The position numbers and the translations under genes were made by a program. A model generated the notes under the pieces. The model was not told the origin of the DNA. It worked only from the letters and a program-made list of their open reading frames with translations, and searched no databases. This document shows positions 1-8,707 of a stretch of DNA of 64,000 bases, one piece after another. This DNA is from Mucilaginibacter sp. OK283 (GTDB lineage: Bacteria > Bacteroidota > Bacteroidia > Sphingobacteriales > Sphingobacteriaceae): positions 1 to 64,000 of the forward strand of contig NZ_FODR01000009.1 of assembly GCF_900110415.1 (NCBI RefSeq), given 5' to 3'. Each line of letters begins with the position of its first letter. Positions within the stretch are counted from its first letter, which is position 1.

Positions 1-88
1 TTGATGGTATAATAAGAGCCGTATGAAGTGAGAGCTTCACGTACGGTTCTGTGAGAGGCTTGGGCTGAAATGCCCTTGCCTACTCGAC
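1..88 (+). mobile_element. Group II intron, 3' end (domains V and VI)
   Basis: Positions 16-49 form a 34-nt domain V hairpin that starts GAGCCGTATG, carries the catalytic AGC triad at 17-19, has a GAGA (GNRA) tetraloop, and closes with GTACGGTTC. Positions 52-86 fold as domain VI with an unpaired A at 82, six nucleotides before the predicted 3' splice end CTCGAC at 88. These are the conserved ribozyme parts of bacterial group II introns. The reverse transcriptase/maturase gene and domains I-IV would lie left of the window. Whether the intron is complete and mobile cannot be told. The 3' exon begins at about 89. Confidence 0.88.
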
Positions 89-143
89 CCTCCAGCCTTG
101 TGGCCCGCTGATAGGTAAACGCCATGCTAAGTAATGAATGTGC

Positions 144-181
144 AAATCCCGGGTGTTCGTTTCATCCGGGATTTTGTATTT
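144..181 (+). terminator. Terminator-like hairpin downstream of the group II intron
   Basis: A perfect 9-bp stem pairs 144-152 with 166-174 around a 13-nt loop and is followed by TGTATTTTT. It lies in the 3' exon of the intron and probably ends transcription coming from the left. Confidence 0.6.
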
Positions 182-231
182 TTAAACGGAGCAAAAGAGT
201 AATACAAGAGCATTAAGAAAAGTAATAAAAA

Positions 232-576
232 ATGGGGACATTTAATACGCTAACTATCGATTTTAAGTGTGAGCATTGCGGCCAATTATTTGCCCACAGG
301 ATTCAGTTTAAATTTGCAAAAACGTGGCAATACGAATATAAAGTAAACGACGAGCTAGCCCGTGGGAATCCCCGCTATGATATTGGTGCTCCCGGCCTGG
401 ATAGGGTTAGGGCTTACGGTATCCTGGAAAATGAGCTTTGCCCGCATTGCAATGAGTTAAATTCAGAAGACTACGATGTTATAATTGAAAAAGACGTTAT
501 CAAAACCATTACTCCAGTGGCGGACCTGAAAAGGTATGACGATGATGTTTATTACAATTATTATATCGATGAGTAG
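232..576 (+). CDS. Hypothetical small protein with two CxxC pairs (zinc-ribbon-like)
   Basis: A 114-aa soluble protein without a signal peptide. It has two Cys pairs, CEHCG at residues 13-17 and CPHC near residue 70, spaced as in zinc ribbons, so a bound Zn ion is likely. The C-terminus is very acidic and Tyr-rich. I do not recognise the family. The ATG at 232 follows an A-rich stretch, as is usual for Bacteroidota starts. It stands alone between the intron's 3' exon and the convergent lipoprotein gene ending at 688. It could be cargo linked to the intron region or a lone chromosomal gene. The two well-placed CxxC pairs argue for a real gene. Confidence 0.6.
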   Translation: MGTFNTLTIDFKCEHCGQLFAHRIQFKFAKTWQYEYKVNDELARGNPRYDIGAPGLDRVRAYGILENELCPHCNELNSEDYDVIIEKDVIKTITPVADLKRYDDDVYYNYYIDE

Positions 577-687
577 CCTTCCGGAAAAATATTTCCCTCA
601 GTTCAAACAGCGCAGGCAAACCCGCAACCAGTCACACAACACTTGCACCAAAGTAGTCGGCAGCCGGCATACGGGGGATTACAAAAC

Positions 688-1380
688 TCAGTTCACTTTA
701 AATTGGAATAAGCCGGAATCGGAAGTATTACCATTGGCATCTTTGGTAACAATTTTCCAATAATATTGTAATCCCGATAGTACACTAACATTATTATAGA
801 AATTATCTATAACGTTGCTTTTTAATACCGCCGGTGATGTACTTGTACCGAAATATACATCATAGCCCGAAATATTCCCGCTAACCGAACTGCCTTTCCA
901 GCTCAGGTTAACCGTACCTGCGGCAACATTTTGACCAATAGCAGGGGCAACAACATCTGCCGGGTAAGGCGCATAGGATACCGTGCCGGCACCGGCATTG
1001 TAAAATTTCCAGGTATCGCTTTGTACCGTAGTCGCCGACTTGCTTGATTTTGATACGATATACCACGAATATGGCGTGTTTCTGAATAGGGTTATTTGCA
1101 GTTGTGTAGTGCTTGCAGTTTGCGATGTGGTAAGCCCCGTTAAAAGGTTTTTGAGGTTTAAATCATAACTATCGGCATTGTTTGAAGCAGCCCATGTAAA
1201 CAAAACAGAACTTTGGGTTGCAGAAATAATTGTTCCGCTTGTGCAGGCCTCATTTTGTTTTGGAAGCGTCAAAACCGCCTTGCCTGGTGTCAAATCCGGG
1301 GCAGGAGGCGTGGGAGAACTCTTTTTCCCGCAGCCCGTCGCTATTAAAAACAATGCGGCTATTAATAATCTACTTTTCAT
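688..1380 (-). CDS. Lipoprotein with fibronectin-III-like repeats
   Basis: A 230-aa protein with a lipoprotein signal peptide: basic start MKSR, hydrophobic core, lipobox IATGC with Cys17, then KK and a Ser/Thr/Pro-rich linker. The rest looks like two beta-sandwich modules of fibronectin type III character (SVLFTWAASNNADSYDL near residue 60, VNLSWKGSSVSGNISGYDVYFG near 155, ending in YYWKIVTKDANGN). It probably sits in the outer membrane and binds protein or glycan; no catalytic motif is visible. Its start overlaps the end of the large glycoside-hydrolase-like gene by 11 bases, so the two are probably co-transcribed on the minus strand and act together at the surface. Confidence 0.8.
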   Translation of the reverse strand: MKSRLLIAALFLIATGCGKKSSPTPPAPDLTPGKAVLTLPKQNEACTSGTIISATQSSVLFTWAASNNADSYDLNLKNLLTGLTTSQTASTTQLQITLFRNTPYSWYIVSKSSKSATTVQSDTWKFYNAGAGTVSYAPYPADVVAPAIGQNVAAGTVNLSWKGSSVSGNISGYDVYFGTSTSPAVLKSNVIDNFYNNVSVLSGLQYYWKIVTKDANGNTSDSGLFQFKVN

Positions 1381-4300
1381 TTTTTATTATTTTATATAGC
1401 GTTTCGGAATTATCTAATGACAGCTTAAGAATATACACGCCCTTCGCAAGACTGGACAGATCTAAAGAAATGATGCCCGATTGATTGGAATATTGCTTAG
1501 CATAAAGCACCTGCCCGGTTTTTACGCTACAGATTTGAACAGCAGCCTTATTAACAACATCATTACCAATGCTCAGGTTTAACGAACTTTCAAAAGGGTT
1601 GGGATAAACCAGCGCCTTGTTAGCTACGATGATGTCTTTTTGTATAATGCCCTGGCATTCCTTGTCGGTGGTTACGGTTAGTTTATTCATTCCTTTTGAA
1701 AGGGACAGGGTTACCAGGTTTTCTGTTGTGGCGTACAACATACCGTTTAGGTTTATATTGTAGCTGGCGCCGCCCTGTAATTTCAAATCAATACTATTGG
1801 TGCTGTTGTTTACCGTTGAATAAACCGATAGGTCTTTCGGCTCAGTTACTACTACGTTGTCACATTGCAGATTGTCCGTTTTTCCCGCTATCGTTATGCA
1901 AACAGCATAACTGCCGGCCGCTAAATTTTGCACCTGCAGGGAATCTGTAAACTGATAGGGCGTGCTTACGCTATTTCCTGTAATGGTGGCGGTATAATTT
2001 AAAGATTTGGCCGCTTTGATATTTATCAACCCGTTATTTTTTCCTTTACAGGTGGCGCTGGTTACTGATATTTTAAAGTTTGTTACCGGCAGCGCTATAG
2101 TTAAAGTTTGGTTAACCGGGGTTGCCGCGGTATAAATATTATTGCCCTGTTGCAATGCGGTAATTATACTTGTTCCCGGGCCGGCTACATGTATTTTCCT
2201 ATTAACAATGGTTGCAACGGTAGTATCGCTGCTGGTATAACTTACCGGCAAGCCCGAGCTTGCTGTCGCGCCGGCATCAAAATCGGCGTCGTCCGCTTTT
2301 TTCCGGGGAATGGTGTTAAACGTAATGGTTTGGAGGCCTCCTGTCAGCTGGGTAATTTCGCTTACCGATAAAGCGTAGTTGTACACCCTGAAATCGTCGA
2401 TATTGCCGTTGAACAATGGATCGGGGTATTGACTGCGGCCTATGTAGTTCAGTATGGGTTTAAAGTCCAATGGCCGTATGGTGATAGCAGCAGAGGAAGC
2501 CACTTTTTCGCCATTAACATATATGGTTGCACCGGCCGTATCTAAGGTTACAGCCACATGGCTCCACTTCCCCGAAGGTAATGCCGCTGCTTCTAAACCT
2601 TGCTCGGCCCCGCCGTTCTTAATTGCAAAACGTAGTCCCGCCCCGCCGTTTGGGGTTAAAAACAGGTATTGATCCTGGTCGTTCCCAAAATCGAAGATGC
2701 GTTGCCAGGCGGCCCCTCCGTTCCAATAAACCCACGCGGCAATGGTAATACTTTGCTGATTTGCCAAAGTTGCCGGCAGTTGCACAAAAGTATTTGTACC
2801 GTTGAGCGCAATTGCCTGTTTACCAACCTTACCCGCAACGAATGAAACATCGCCATACGAAGCACCGTGGTTTAAATTTATTGAGCTATCGCGGGTATTC
2901 CCTTCGAATTGGAGTTGAGCAACAAGGTTTTTTGCTCCGGTTGTAGCAGCCGAAACCTCAGTTGAATAAGCCGAAAAATTCAGGGATTTATCTACCGCTT
3001 TTATTTTATAAAAGTATGTTCCGTTTATGGTGGTGGTGTTATCTACAAAAGAGGTTGAGGTTATGTTGCGTGCGATGGTAGTATAGGTACCCCCCGTCGT
3101 TGCTGAACGATAAATGTTATACCCGGCCACGTCTTTGTCGGGGCTGGCAGTCCAGCTCAACAGTACAGATTCGGCATTTGCCTTGGAAACCAGATTGGTG
3201 GGTGTAGCCGGCGCAACAAATTCCACCGCTGCACCAACAGGCAGAAGACGCCATTGCTGGTTGGTTCCCCCATTTTTATCCCATTGGCAGATGTTTGCCC
3301 CATCTGCGGTGCTGCCATTAAATACATCAATACATTTTGCACTGTAACGGCTGCGGATATAAAACCAGCCATCCTGGGTATATTCCAGGTACCATTGCTG
3401 GGCGGCGTTTTTATTATCGTCCCATGCGTCGATGGTAGCACCATTGTCCAGCGAAAAATTAAAGAGGTCTGCCGCTTTGCTGCTGTTTACATTAATAAAG
3501 CTAAAGTAACTAAAGTCGCCCCCTATTCTTGAATCAACCGGGGTTACATCCCATTGCTGATAAGCGGCCCCGGTATTGGTTCCCTGCACAAGATTTGTAC
3601 CTGCTGCGGTACCGCCCCCCGCAACCTGCAGTACTTTACCGCTATTGCGGTTCACCAGTACGTAACGTCCGCTGATAACGGGCTGAATATCCTCGCCCCA
3701 GGTTACATTTACCACCCTTTCGGCATTGGTTTGTCCATTCTGGTAACTGCCGGCAGCGCCGCCGGGCATTACCATGGTGTATTCCCGTTGCGGGCCATAA
3801 CCATTGTAGTACACGTCCCTGTCTTTTGATACAAACCGATAGGTGGTGGTAACGCCCTGCCGTTCAGACATGCCGGCGAAGGCCTGCACCTTGCCATCGG
3901 GGTTCCGGTAAACCGATGCAGCTGTCCAGTTGGGGCGGTGTTCGGCATATCCGAGCCGAACGCCGTCGCTGGCTTTTACAAACTCGCCGCGGGCCAGCTC
4001 GGCTGTGCCCCACCAGATACCGGCCTGCATACCATATTCAGCACCAACCATCGCTTCCATAACATTGTGCAACTCATCATTAGTGGCATAATGGGAGTTG
4101 GCCCTCACGGTTTGCTGAAAAGAAGCATAGTTATCAAAACTACCGGCAAGCTGGTGCGTATTTCCTTCATCTAACCTGTCTTTTAAAGGGATGTACCAGG
4201 TTAAGGCCTGATCGTCATTCAGCGTGTTGCCCCCGCTGATACGAATATTGGCAAAGCGGGGATTAGCTTTCAGCAAGCCGGCAATATTAAAAAAATCGGT

Positions 4301-4897
4301 AACCGAACCTTGCGTACTCGATGGGTTATCGGGCTCATTAAATGGCGAGACGGTAATTACGGTGTGTCCGGCATCCTGGTGCCGCCGGGTAGTTACATCT
4401 ATTAGTTGCGCCCAATTAGTGGCATTGCCAGCAAACGAGGGATCAACCGTGGGGTTGTCGTCATTTAACACCACTTTGGTATTTGGGCTCAGCCAGGTAT
4501 TAATTATATTTATTCGTTTATTAAGTGTGGCGAGTTCCGCGGGCGCGAGGTCGCCATTTACCAATGCGGAAGTTGGCGTAAAGGAAGACCGCACCAGGCG
4601 CACCCTATCCGCACCCATAAAGGCTACTCCCCGTCTCACGTTTTCTTCGCTGAGCCAGGCCAAATCTAATCCAAACGTAATGGGTTTAGAAACGCCCGCA
4701 TCCGCAACTCCAAATATCACCGTCCTATCCGGAACGGGTTGGGCAACAAAGTAGTTACTTGCACTGGTGGTTTGAGCCGAAACATACGAAGAAGCCATTA
4801 TGGTCAAAGCAGACAGGCCCAATTTGTACAGGCTATCCAACTTAAAAACAGCGGTTTTAATTTTCACGATACTTTTTTTGTATGTATTAGACCGCAT
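1370..4897 (-). CDS. Secreted multidomain glycoside-hydrolase-like protein with T9SS sorting tail
   Basis: A 1175-aa protein with a long signal peptide ending near ASSYVSAQ (about residue 42). Domains in order: a clan-A TIM-barrel-like region (about 45-400) with the acid/base motif SPFNEPDN and a candidate nucleophile Glu in MVGAEYG; a ricin-B/CBM13-like lectin (about 402-550, QQW motifs); a fibronectin III module (560-650); a LamG/concanavalin-like module (655-850); an Ig-like stalk (860-935); a SprB-like repeat (940-1030); and a type IX secretion C-terminal domain (about 1095-1175) that starts VYPNPF and ends in GVYILKL...KIIKNEK. It is probably exported by T9SS to attack a polysaccharide. 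The nearest family may be GH30/GH5-like; the exact GH family and substrate are not certain. Confidence 0.82.
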   Translation of the reverse strand: MRSNTYKKSIVKIKTAVFKLDSLYKLGLSALTIMASSYVSAQTTSASNYFVAQPVPDRTVIFGVADAGVSKPITFGLDLAWLSEENVRRGVAFMGADRVRLVRSSFTPTSALVNGDLAPAELATLNKRINIINTWLSPNTKVVLNDDNPTVDPSFAGNATNWAQLIDVTTRRHQDAGHTVITVSPFNEPDNPSSTQGSVTDFFNIAGLLKANPRFANIRISGGNTLNDDQALTWYIPLKDRLDEGNTHQLAGSFDNYASFQQTVRANSHYATNDELHNVMEAMVGAEYGMQAGIWWGTAELARGEFVKASDGVRLGYAEHRPNWTAASVYRNPDGKVQAFAGMSERQGVTTTYRFVSKDRDVYYNGYGPQREYTMVMPGGAAGSYQNGQTNAERVVNVTWGEDIQPVISGRYVLVNRNSGKVLQVAGGGTAAGTNLVQGTNTGAAYQQWDVTPVDSRIGGDFSYFSFINVNSSKAADLFNFSLDNGATIDAWDDNKNAAQQWYLEYTQDGWFYIRSRYSAKCIDVFNGSTADGANICQWDKNGGTNQQWRLLPVGAAVEFVAPATPTNLVSKANAESVLLSWTASPDKDVAGYNIYRSATTGGTYTTIARNITSTSFVDNTTTINGTYFYKIKAVDKSLNFSAYSTEVSAATTGAKNLVAQLQFEGNTRDSSINLNHGASYGDVSFVAGKVGKQAIALNGTNTFVQLPATLANQQSITIAAWVYWNGGAAWQRIFDFGNDQDQYLFLTPNGGAGLRFAIKNGGAEQGLEAAALPSGKWSHVAVTLDTAGATIYVNGEKVASSAAITIRPLDFKPILNYIGRSQYPDPLFNGNIDDFRVYNYALSVSEITQLTGGLQTITFNTIPRKKADDADFDAGATASSGLPVSYTSSDTTVATIVNRKIHVAGPGTSIITALQQGNNIYTAATPVNQTLTIALPVTNFKISVTSATCKGKNNGLINIKAAKSLNYTATITGNSVSTPYQFTDSLQVQNLAAGSYAVCITIAGKTDNLQCDNVVVTEPKDLSVYSTVNNSTNSIDLKLQGGASYNINLNGMLYATTENLVTLSLSKGMNKLTVTTDKECQGIIQKDIIVANKALVYPNPFESSLNLSIGNDVVNKAAVQICSVKTGQVLYAKQYSNQSGIISLDLSSLAKGVYILKLSLDNSETLYKIIKNEK

Positions 4898-5180
4898 TAC
4901 GAATAAAAGGGTGAACTACCTTGTAGTTTTAAGTTGCTAAATCGATCACCGGGAAACCAGGAGATTAAGCGCATAGCAATTGGATGAGGGACAGAAGAAG
5001 ACTACCAAACTATTTAGGCGACACAATAATTATGGCGTAACCCTCCTTTGGTCGGGTCGGGCTATACACTTATACGGCTGCAGGCATTAGGCGCGGGGCC
5101 GGTATTTGTTACTATCCCTTACGCAAACGCGGGGAAATTACAGGCTTCCGACAGTATTTAATCTCAGCCCACCCCACAAA
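4898..5180. repeat. Intergenic DNA with a possible dispersed-repeat copy
   Basis: No convincing gene. The part at about 5035-5155 is richer in G+C than the surrounding spacer and is readable without a stop in one frame from 5046 to the TAA at 5159, but it has no start or recognisable product. It resembles the kind of intergenic repeat common in Sphingobacteriaceae; that assignment is from memory and unverified. Confidence 0.25.
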
Positions 5181-5220
5181 AAAGCCCGGACAATCACTCA
5201 TCCAGGCTTTATATTTTTTG
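5181..5220. terminator. Bidirectional terminator after apaG
   Basis: The stem pairs 5181-5189 with 5202-5210 (one internal mismatch), with TATATTTTTTG on the right and a run of A on the left. It would end the minus-strand dusB-apaG transcript. Confidence 0.65.
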
Positions 5221-5251
5221 TCTTAATTCTTGATTCTAATCTCTTGACTCT

Positions 5252-5638
5252 TTAATTCATCCTATACGGTGCAATCAAATAAAATTCCGGGATTTGCACA
5301 TTAAAGCTGGCGTTATCCATCAGGCGGGTCATCTGGTATTCGCCTTTCATGCTGCCCATATCGGTTTTAAGGTTACAGCCCGAAACGTACTCATGCGCAT
5401 GGCCGGGTTCTATCACCGGTTGCTGGCCTACCACACCTTCGCCTTCCACTTCGCGCTTGGCGCCGTTGGAATCAAAAATATACCAGTGGCGGCTAATTAG
5501 CTGGATAGCATAATTGCTCATATTCTCGATGCTCACCTTGTAGGCAAACATAAAATGATCATTAGCCGGGTTAGAATACTCGGGCTGATATATGGTTTCT
5601 ATGGAAACCTTAACACCTTCTGTAATAGTGGTAACCAT
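5252..5638 (-). CDS. apaG: ApaG domain protein
   Basis: A 128-aa ApaG/DUF525 protein, with the usual length and the motifs SRHWYIFDSNG, GVVGQQPVIEPG and HEYVSGCNL, followed by MKGEYQM. The fold is an Ig-like beta sandwich. In enterobacteria apaG lies beside apaH/ksgA and has been linked to Co2+/Mg2+ homeostasis; the biochemical role is still unclear. I chose the ATG at 5638 over one 15 codons upstream because the upstream residues are not part of the family and the conserved domain starts at MVTTITEG. It lies 48 bases after dusB on the same strand and ends at a bidirectional hairpin. Confidence 0.9.
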   Translation of the reverse strand: MVTTITEGVKVSIETIYQPEYSNPANDHFMFAYKVSIENMSNYAIQLISRHWYIFDSNGAKREVEGEGVVGQQPVIEPGHAHEYVSGCNLKTDMGSMKGEYQMTRLMDNASFNVQIPEFYLIAPYRMN

Positions 5639-5686
5639 GAGGATATTGTCTCGTTTAAATTCAAATATAATGAAAGCGAACAAATA

Positions 5687-6679
5687 TTAAGCCATTTCTA
5701 TGGCATATTTTTCGTCAATCTCGGCCAGTATCTGTTGCACCTCCTCTAAATCGCCTGCCGTTACCAGCCTCATGCGGAATTCTTTAAAGTGATCTATCCC
5801 TTTAAAGTAGTTTGAATAGTGCCTGCGCATTTCAAAAATACCGGTTTTCGGGCCTTTCCACTCTATAGATTTTTGCAGGTGGGTTGAGCAGGCTGCAATG
5901 CGTTCGGTAATGGTTGGTTTATCTAAGTGCTCGCCGGTATTAAAAAAATGTTTTATCTCCCTGAAAATCCAGGGGTAACCAATGGCTGCACGGCCAATCA
6001 TCATACCGTCTACCCCAAATTCCATACGCCAGTTGGCCGCTTTTTCGGGCGAATCGATGTCGCCATTGCCGAAAATGGGGATTTTTATACGCGGGTTTTT
6101 CTTGATATCCCTTATCAGCGACCAATCGGCAACGCCTTTATACATCTGCGCACGGGTACGGCCGTGAATGGTAAGGGCTTTTATGCCCACATCCTGCAGG
6201 CGTTCGGCCACTTCGTATACGTTTTTGGTATTATCATCCCAACCTAAACGGGTTTTTACGGTTACGGGCAGGTGGGTAGCTTCAACAACCGCTTTGGTCA
6301 TGGCTACCATTTTATCAATATCCTGCAATAGACTGGCGCCGGCGCCGCGGCAGGCTACCTGTTTTACCGGGCAGCCGTAGTTAATATCCATCAGGTCGGG
6401 CCCGGCAAGGGATGCAATTTCGGTGGCCTCGCGCATATGGTCGATATCGCTGCCGAAGATCTGGATGCCAATGGGCCTTTCGTACTCAAAAATGTCCAGT
6501 TTCTGGCGGCTTTTTGCCGCATCGCGGATGAGGCCTTCGCTCGAGATGAACTCGGTGTACATCATATCCGCGCCGTTTTGCTTGCACACGTAACGGAAGG
6601 GAGGATCGCTCACATCTTCCATCGGTGCCAGCAACAGCGGGAACTCTCCTAAATCAATATTTCCTATTTGTACAGACAT
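5687..6679 (-). CDS. dusB: tRNA-dihydrouridine synthase DusB-type
   Basis: A 330-aa cytoplasmic flavoenzyme that reduces uridines in the tRNA D-loop to dihydrouridine with NAD(P)H and FMN. The family motifs are present: LAPMEDVSDPPFR near residue 16, TEFISSEGL, IQIFGSDIDHM, DINYGCPVKQVACRGAGASLL (catalytic Cys in VACRG), VTVKTRLGWD, ALTIHGRTRAQMYKG, and the FMN-binding IFGNGDI and GMMIGRAAIGYPWIF. The length is normal. It is divergent from the CPBP protease gene only 40 bases away, so the two promoters are close or overlapping. It probably leads a two-gene unit with apaG. Confidence 0.95.
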   Translation of the reverse strand: MSVQIGNIDLGEFPLLLAPMEDVSDPPFRYVCKQNGADMMYTEFISSEGLIRDAAKSRQKLDIFEYERPIGIQIFGSDIDHMREATEIASLAGPDLMDINYGCPVKQVACRGAGASLLQDIDKMVAMTKAVVEATHLPVTVKTRLGWDDNTKNVYEVAERLQDVGIKALTIHGRTRAQMYKGVADWSLIRDIKKNPRIKIPIFGNGDIDSPEKAANWRMEFGVDGMMIGRAAIGYPWIFREIKHFFNTGEHLDKPTITERIAACSTHLQKSIEWKGPKTGIFEMRRHYSNYFKGIDHFKEFRMRLVTAGDLEEVQQILAEIDEKYAIEMA

Positions 6680-6719
6680 GCTTATCTTTAGCCCTGCAAA
6701 AATACGAAAATTACCCTAA

Positions 6720-7658
6720 ATGATACAAGAACCTATAAAACAGGACACTCCGCAAACAAATACCATTAATCCCTTCCTTCAGTTTCTAAGCATCACCGGG
6801 ATAACTATTGGCTTGGTGATCGTTTTTTCGGCGATAGCCGCGGGGGTTATCATGTCTGTTTTTGGGATGAAAACCCTTACCGATACCTTTGCATTTAATA
6901 CCGGCAATCCCCACCTTGGTTCGGCGTTGTGGATATTGCAAATAGTAAGCACAACTATCCCGTTATTCCTGGCTCCGGTCATTTTTGCCCGATTAATCAT
7001 GAACGATACCCGCGATTATCTGAAGCCCACCTTTAATTTCAACCCGGTTTTTTTGCTGCTGATATTTACCATCATGCTGTTTTCAAACCCTATAATGGAG
7101 GCTTTAACCAATATTAACCAAAGGCTGGTTTTACCCGCATCGTTAAAAGGACTGGAAGAGTGGATGCGCGCTGCCGAGCAATCGGCACAAAAAGCAACCG
7201 AGGCTATGCTCAGCATGAAAAATATCTGGAGCATGTTGTGGGCGGTATTTGTTGTAGGCCTGCTTACCGCCATTGCCGAAGAGTTTTTGTTCCGCGGCGT
7301 CATCCAAACCATTTTTGTGCGCCTTACCAAAAACAAACATGCTGCTATCTGGATAACCGCCATCCTGTTCAGCGCTTTTCACATGGAGTTTTTTACTTTT
7401 TTGCCAAGGTTGTTCCTGGGCGCCATATTCGGCTATTTTGTAGCGTATAGCGGCAGCATCTGGACGGGCGTTTGGGGGCATTTTTTAAATAACGGTTCGG
7501 CGGTGGTTATTACATACCTGTATAATCAAAAAATAGTTAAGCTTAATCCCGATGATCAGCATGTATTTAATTTATGGGCCTATACTTTTAGCTTGATAAT
7601 TGTATTATTTTTGCTTTTTATATATAGAAATGTATCGATGCAAAAAAAACCGCGCTGA
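6720..7658 (+). CDS. CPBP (CAAX/Abi-type) intramembrane metalloprotease
   Basis: A 312-aa polytopic membrane protein with about seven or eight hydrophobic segments. It has the glutamate motif EEFLFRG near residue 189 and the His motifs SAFHMEFF and WGHFLNN that make up the CPBP (PF02517) active site, so it is likely an active intramembrane protease or prenyl-protein endopeptidase-like enzyme. Its substrate is unknown. It is the first gene of a plus-strand run with a DUF2007 protein (7-base gap), cdsA and a Psd-like gene, which places it in an envelope/lipid context. The C-terminus is basic (KKPR) after the last membrane segment. Confidence 0.9.
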   Translation: MIQEPIKQDTPQTNTINPFLQFLSITGITIGLVIVFSAIAAGVIMSVFGMKTLTDTFAFNTGNPHLGSALWILQIVSTTIPLFLAPVIFARLIMNDTRDYLKPTFNFNPVFLLLIFTIMLFSNPIMEALTNINQRLVLPASLKGLEEWMRAAEQSAQKATEAMLSMKNIWSMLWAVFVVGLLTAIAEEFLFRGVIQTIFVRLTKNKHAAIWITAILFSAFHMEFFTFLPRLFLGAIFGYFVAYSGSIWTGVWGHFLNNGSAVVITYLYNQKIVKLNPDDQHVFNLWAYTFSLIIVLFLLFIYRNVSMQKKPR

Positions 7659-7665
7659 GTAATTA

Positions 7666-7878
7666 ATGGAAAAAAACTGGGTCAAAATTTTTAGTTCATC
7701 CAATTTTTATCAATCAGAGATTGTTAAGCAAGTACTTATCCGCCACCATATCGATACCGTTTTATTAAACAAACAAGATTCATCGCACCGTGCCTTCGGC
7801 GATATTGAAGTTTACATTCACCAGGAGGATTTTAGTAAGGCTATCGAGATCATGATCCTCAATCAAATTAGTTTATGA
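7666..7878 (+). CDS. DUF2007 family small protein
   Basis: A 70-aa soluble protein. The N-terminus WVKIFSSSNFYQSEIVKQVL, then HHIDTVLLNKQDS and GDIEVYIHQEDFSKA, match the DUF2007 'putative signal transducing protein' pattern, a small alpha/beta fold thought to sense or bind an unknown ligand. It lies 7 bases after the CPBP gene and overlaps the start of cdsA by 4 bases, so translation is probably coupled with cdsA. No catalytic residues are evident. Confidence 0.85.
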   Translation: MEKNWVKIFSSSNFYQSEIVKQVLIRHHIDTVLLNKQDSSHRAFGDIEVYIHQEDFSKAIEIMILNQISL

Positions 7879-8681
7879 AATTACGCGCCATCACCGGCTT
7901 CTTTTTTATTATCGTGATGATTGCCTCAAACCTGTTGGGGCCATACGTTTTCAGTGGGTTTTACCTGTTATTATCCGCCTTCTGCCTGTTCGAATTTTAT
8001 AAACTGGTAAGGGAGGGCGGCATGACGGCCAGCCGCGAAACCGGTATTATCAACGGCGCATTGTTTTTTTTACTGGTTGCGGCCAACTTCTACTTCCCGG
8101 CCTGGCGGTTAATATTTTTACTCCCCGTTACTTTCAGCGCCATTTTTATACAGGAATTATATAAAAAAACAACTGCTCCGTTCACCAATATCGCCTTTAC
8201 TTTTCTGGGGATCATATTTGCAGTAGTGCCGTTCATGTTTTTTCACGCTATGGCATTTATGGGCGCGGGCGCTGTTTTTAACTTCCATATCCCGCTTGCC
8301 TTCCTCATTATTTTGTGGAGCAACGACACCGGGGCTTACCTGGTGGGCAGCAAAATGGGTAAAACCAAGCTGTTTGAACGCCACTCGCCTAAAAAAACTT
8401 ACGAGGGACTAATTGGCGGCATCATCATCAGCGCAGTTGCCGCTTTAATACTGGCCCACTTTTATACCGAACTTACCTGGAAACAATGGGTTACCATAGC
8501 TATCCTTATTTCGTGCTTTGGCACCCTGGGCGATTTGGTTGAATCGATGTTTAAACGCAGCATCAACGTAAAAGATAGCGGCGGCATTTTGCCTGGCCAC
8601 GGGGGCCTGCTGGATAGGTTCGACGGATTATTAATGGCCGCGCCTATTGTTTATGCATACTTATACTTCATTTCAAATTAG
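7875..8681 (+). CDS. cdsA: Phosphatidate cytidylyltransferase
   Basis: A 268-aa inner-membrane enzyme that makes CDP-diacylglycerol from phosphatidic acid and CTP, the common precursor of phosphatidylethanolamine and acidic phospholipids. It has about seven to eight membrane spans. The family signature lies near the C-terminus: GDLVESMFKRSINVKDSG, then PGHGGLLDRFDGLL. Upstream are SNDTGAYLVGSKMGKTKL and SPKKTYEG. The length is normal. The start overlaps DUF2007 by 4 bases. The neighbouring Psd-like gene works in the same pathway, so this is a phospholipid operon. Confidence 0.95.
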   Translation: MKLRAITGFFFIIVMIASNLLGPYVFSGFYLLLSAFCLFEFYKLVREGGMTASRETGIINGALFFLLVAANFYFPAWRLIFLLPVTFSAIFIQELYKKTTAPFTNIAFTFLGIIFAVVPFMFFHAMAFMGAGAVFNFHIPLAFLIILWSNDTGAYLVGSKMGKTKLFERHSPKKTYEGLIGGIIISAVAALILAHFYTELTWKQWVTIAILISCFGTLGDLVESMFKRSINVKDSGGILPGHGGLLDRFDGLLMAAPIVYAYLYFISN

Positions 8682-8707
8682 TAGCTTTGTAATAAATCAT
8701 CTATAAT

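Noticed and set aside
4224..4754. A 176-codon plus-strand frame opposite the GH-like gene
   Set aside because: It lies wholly inside the 1175-aa gene on the other strand, which has clear domains; the plus-strand product matches nothing.
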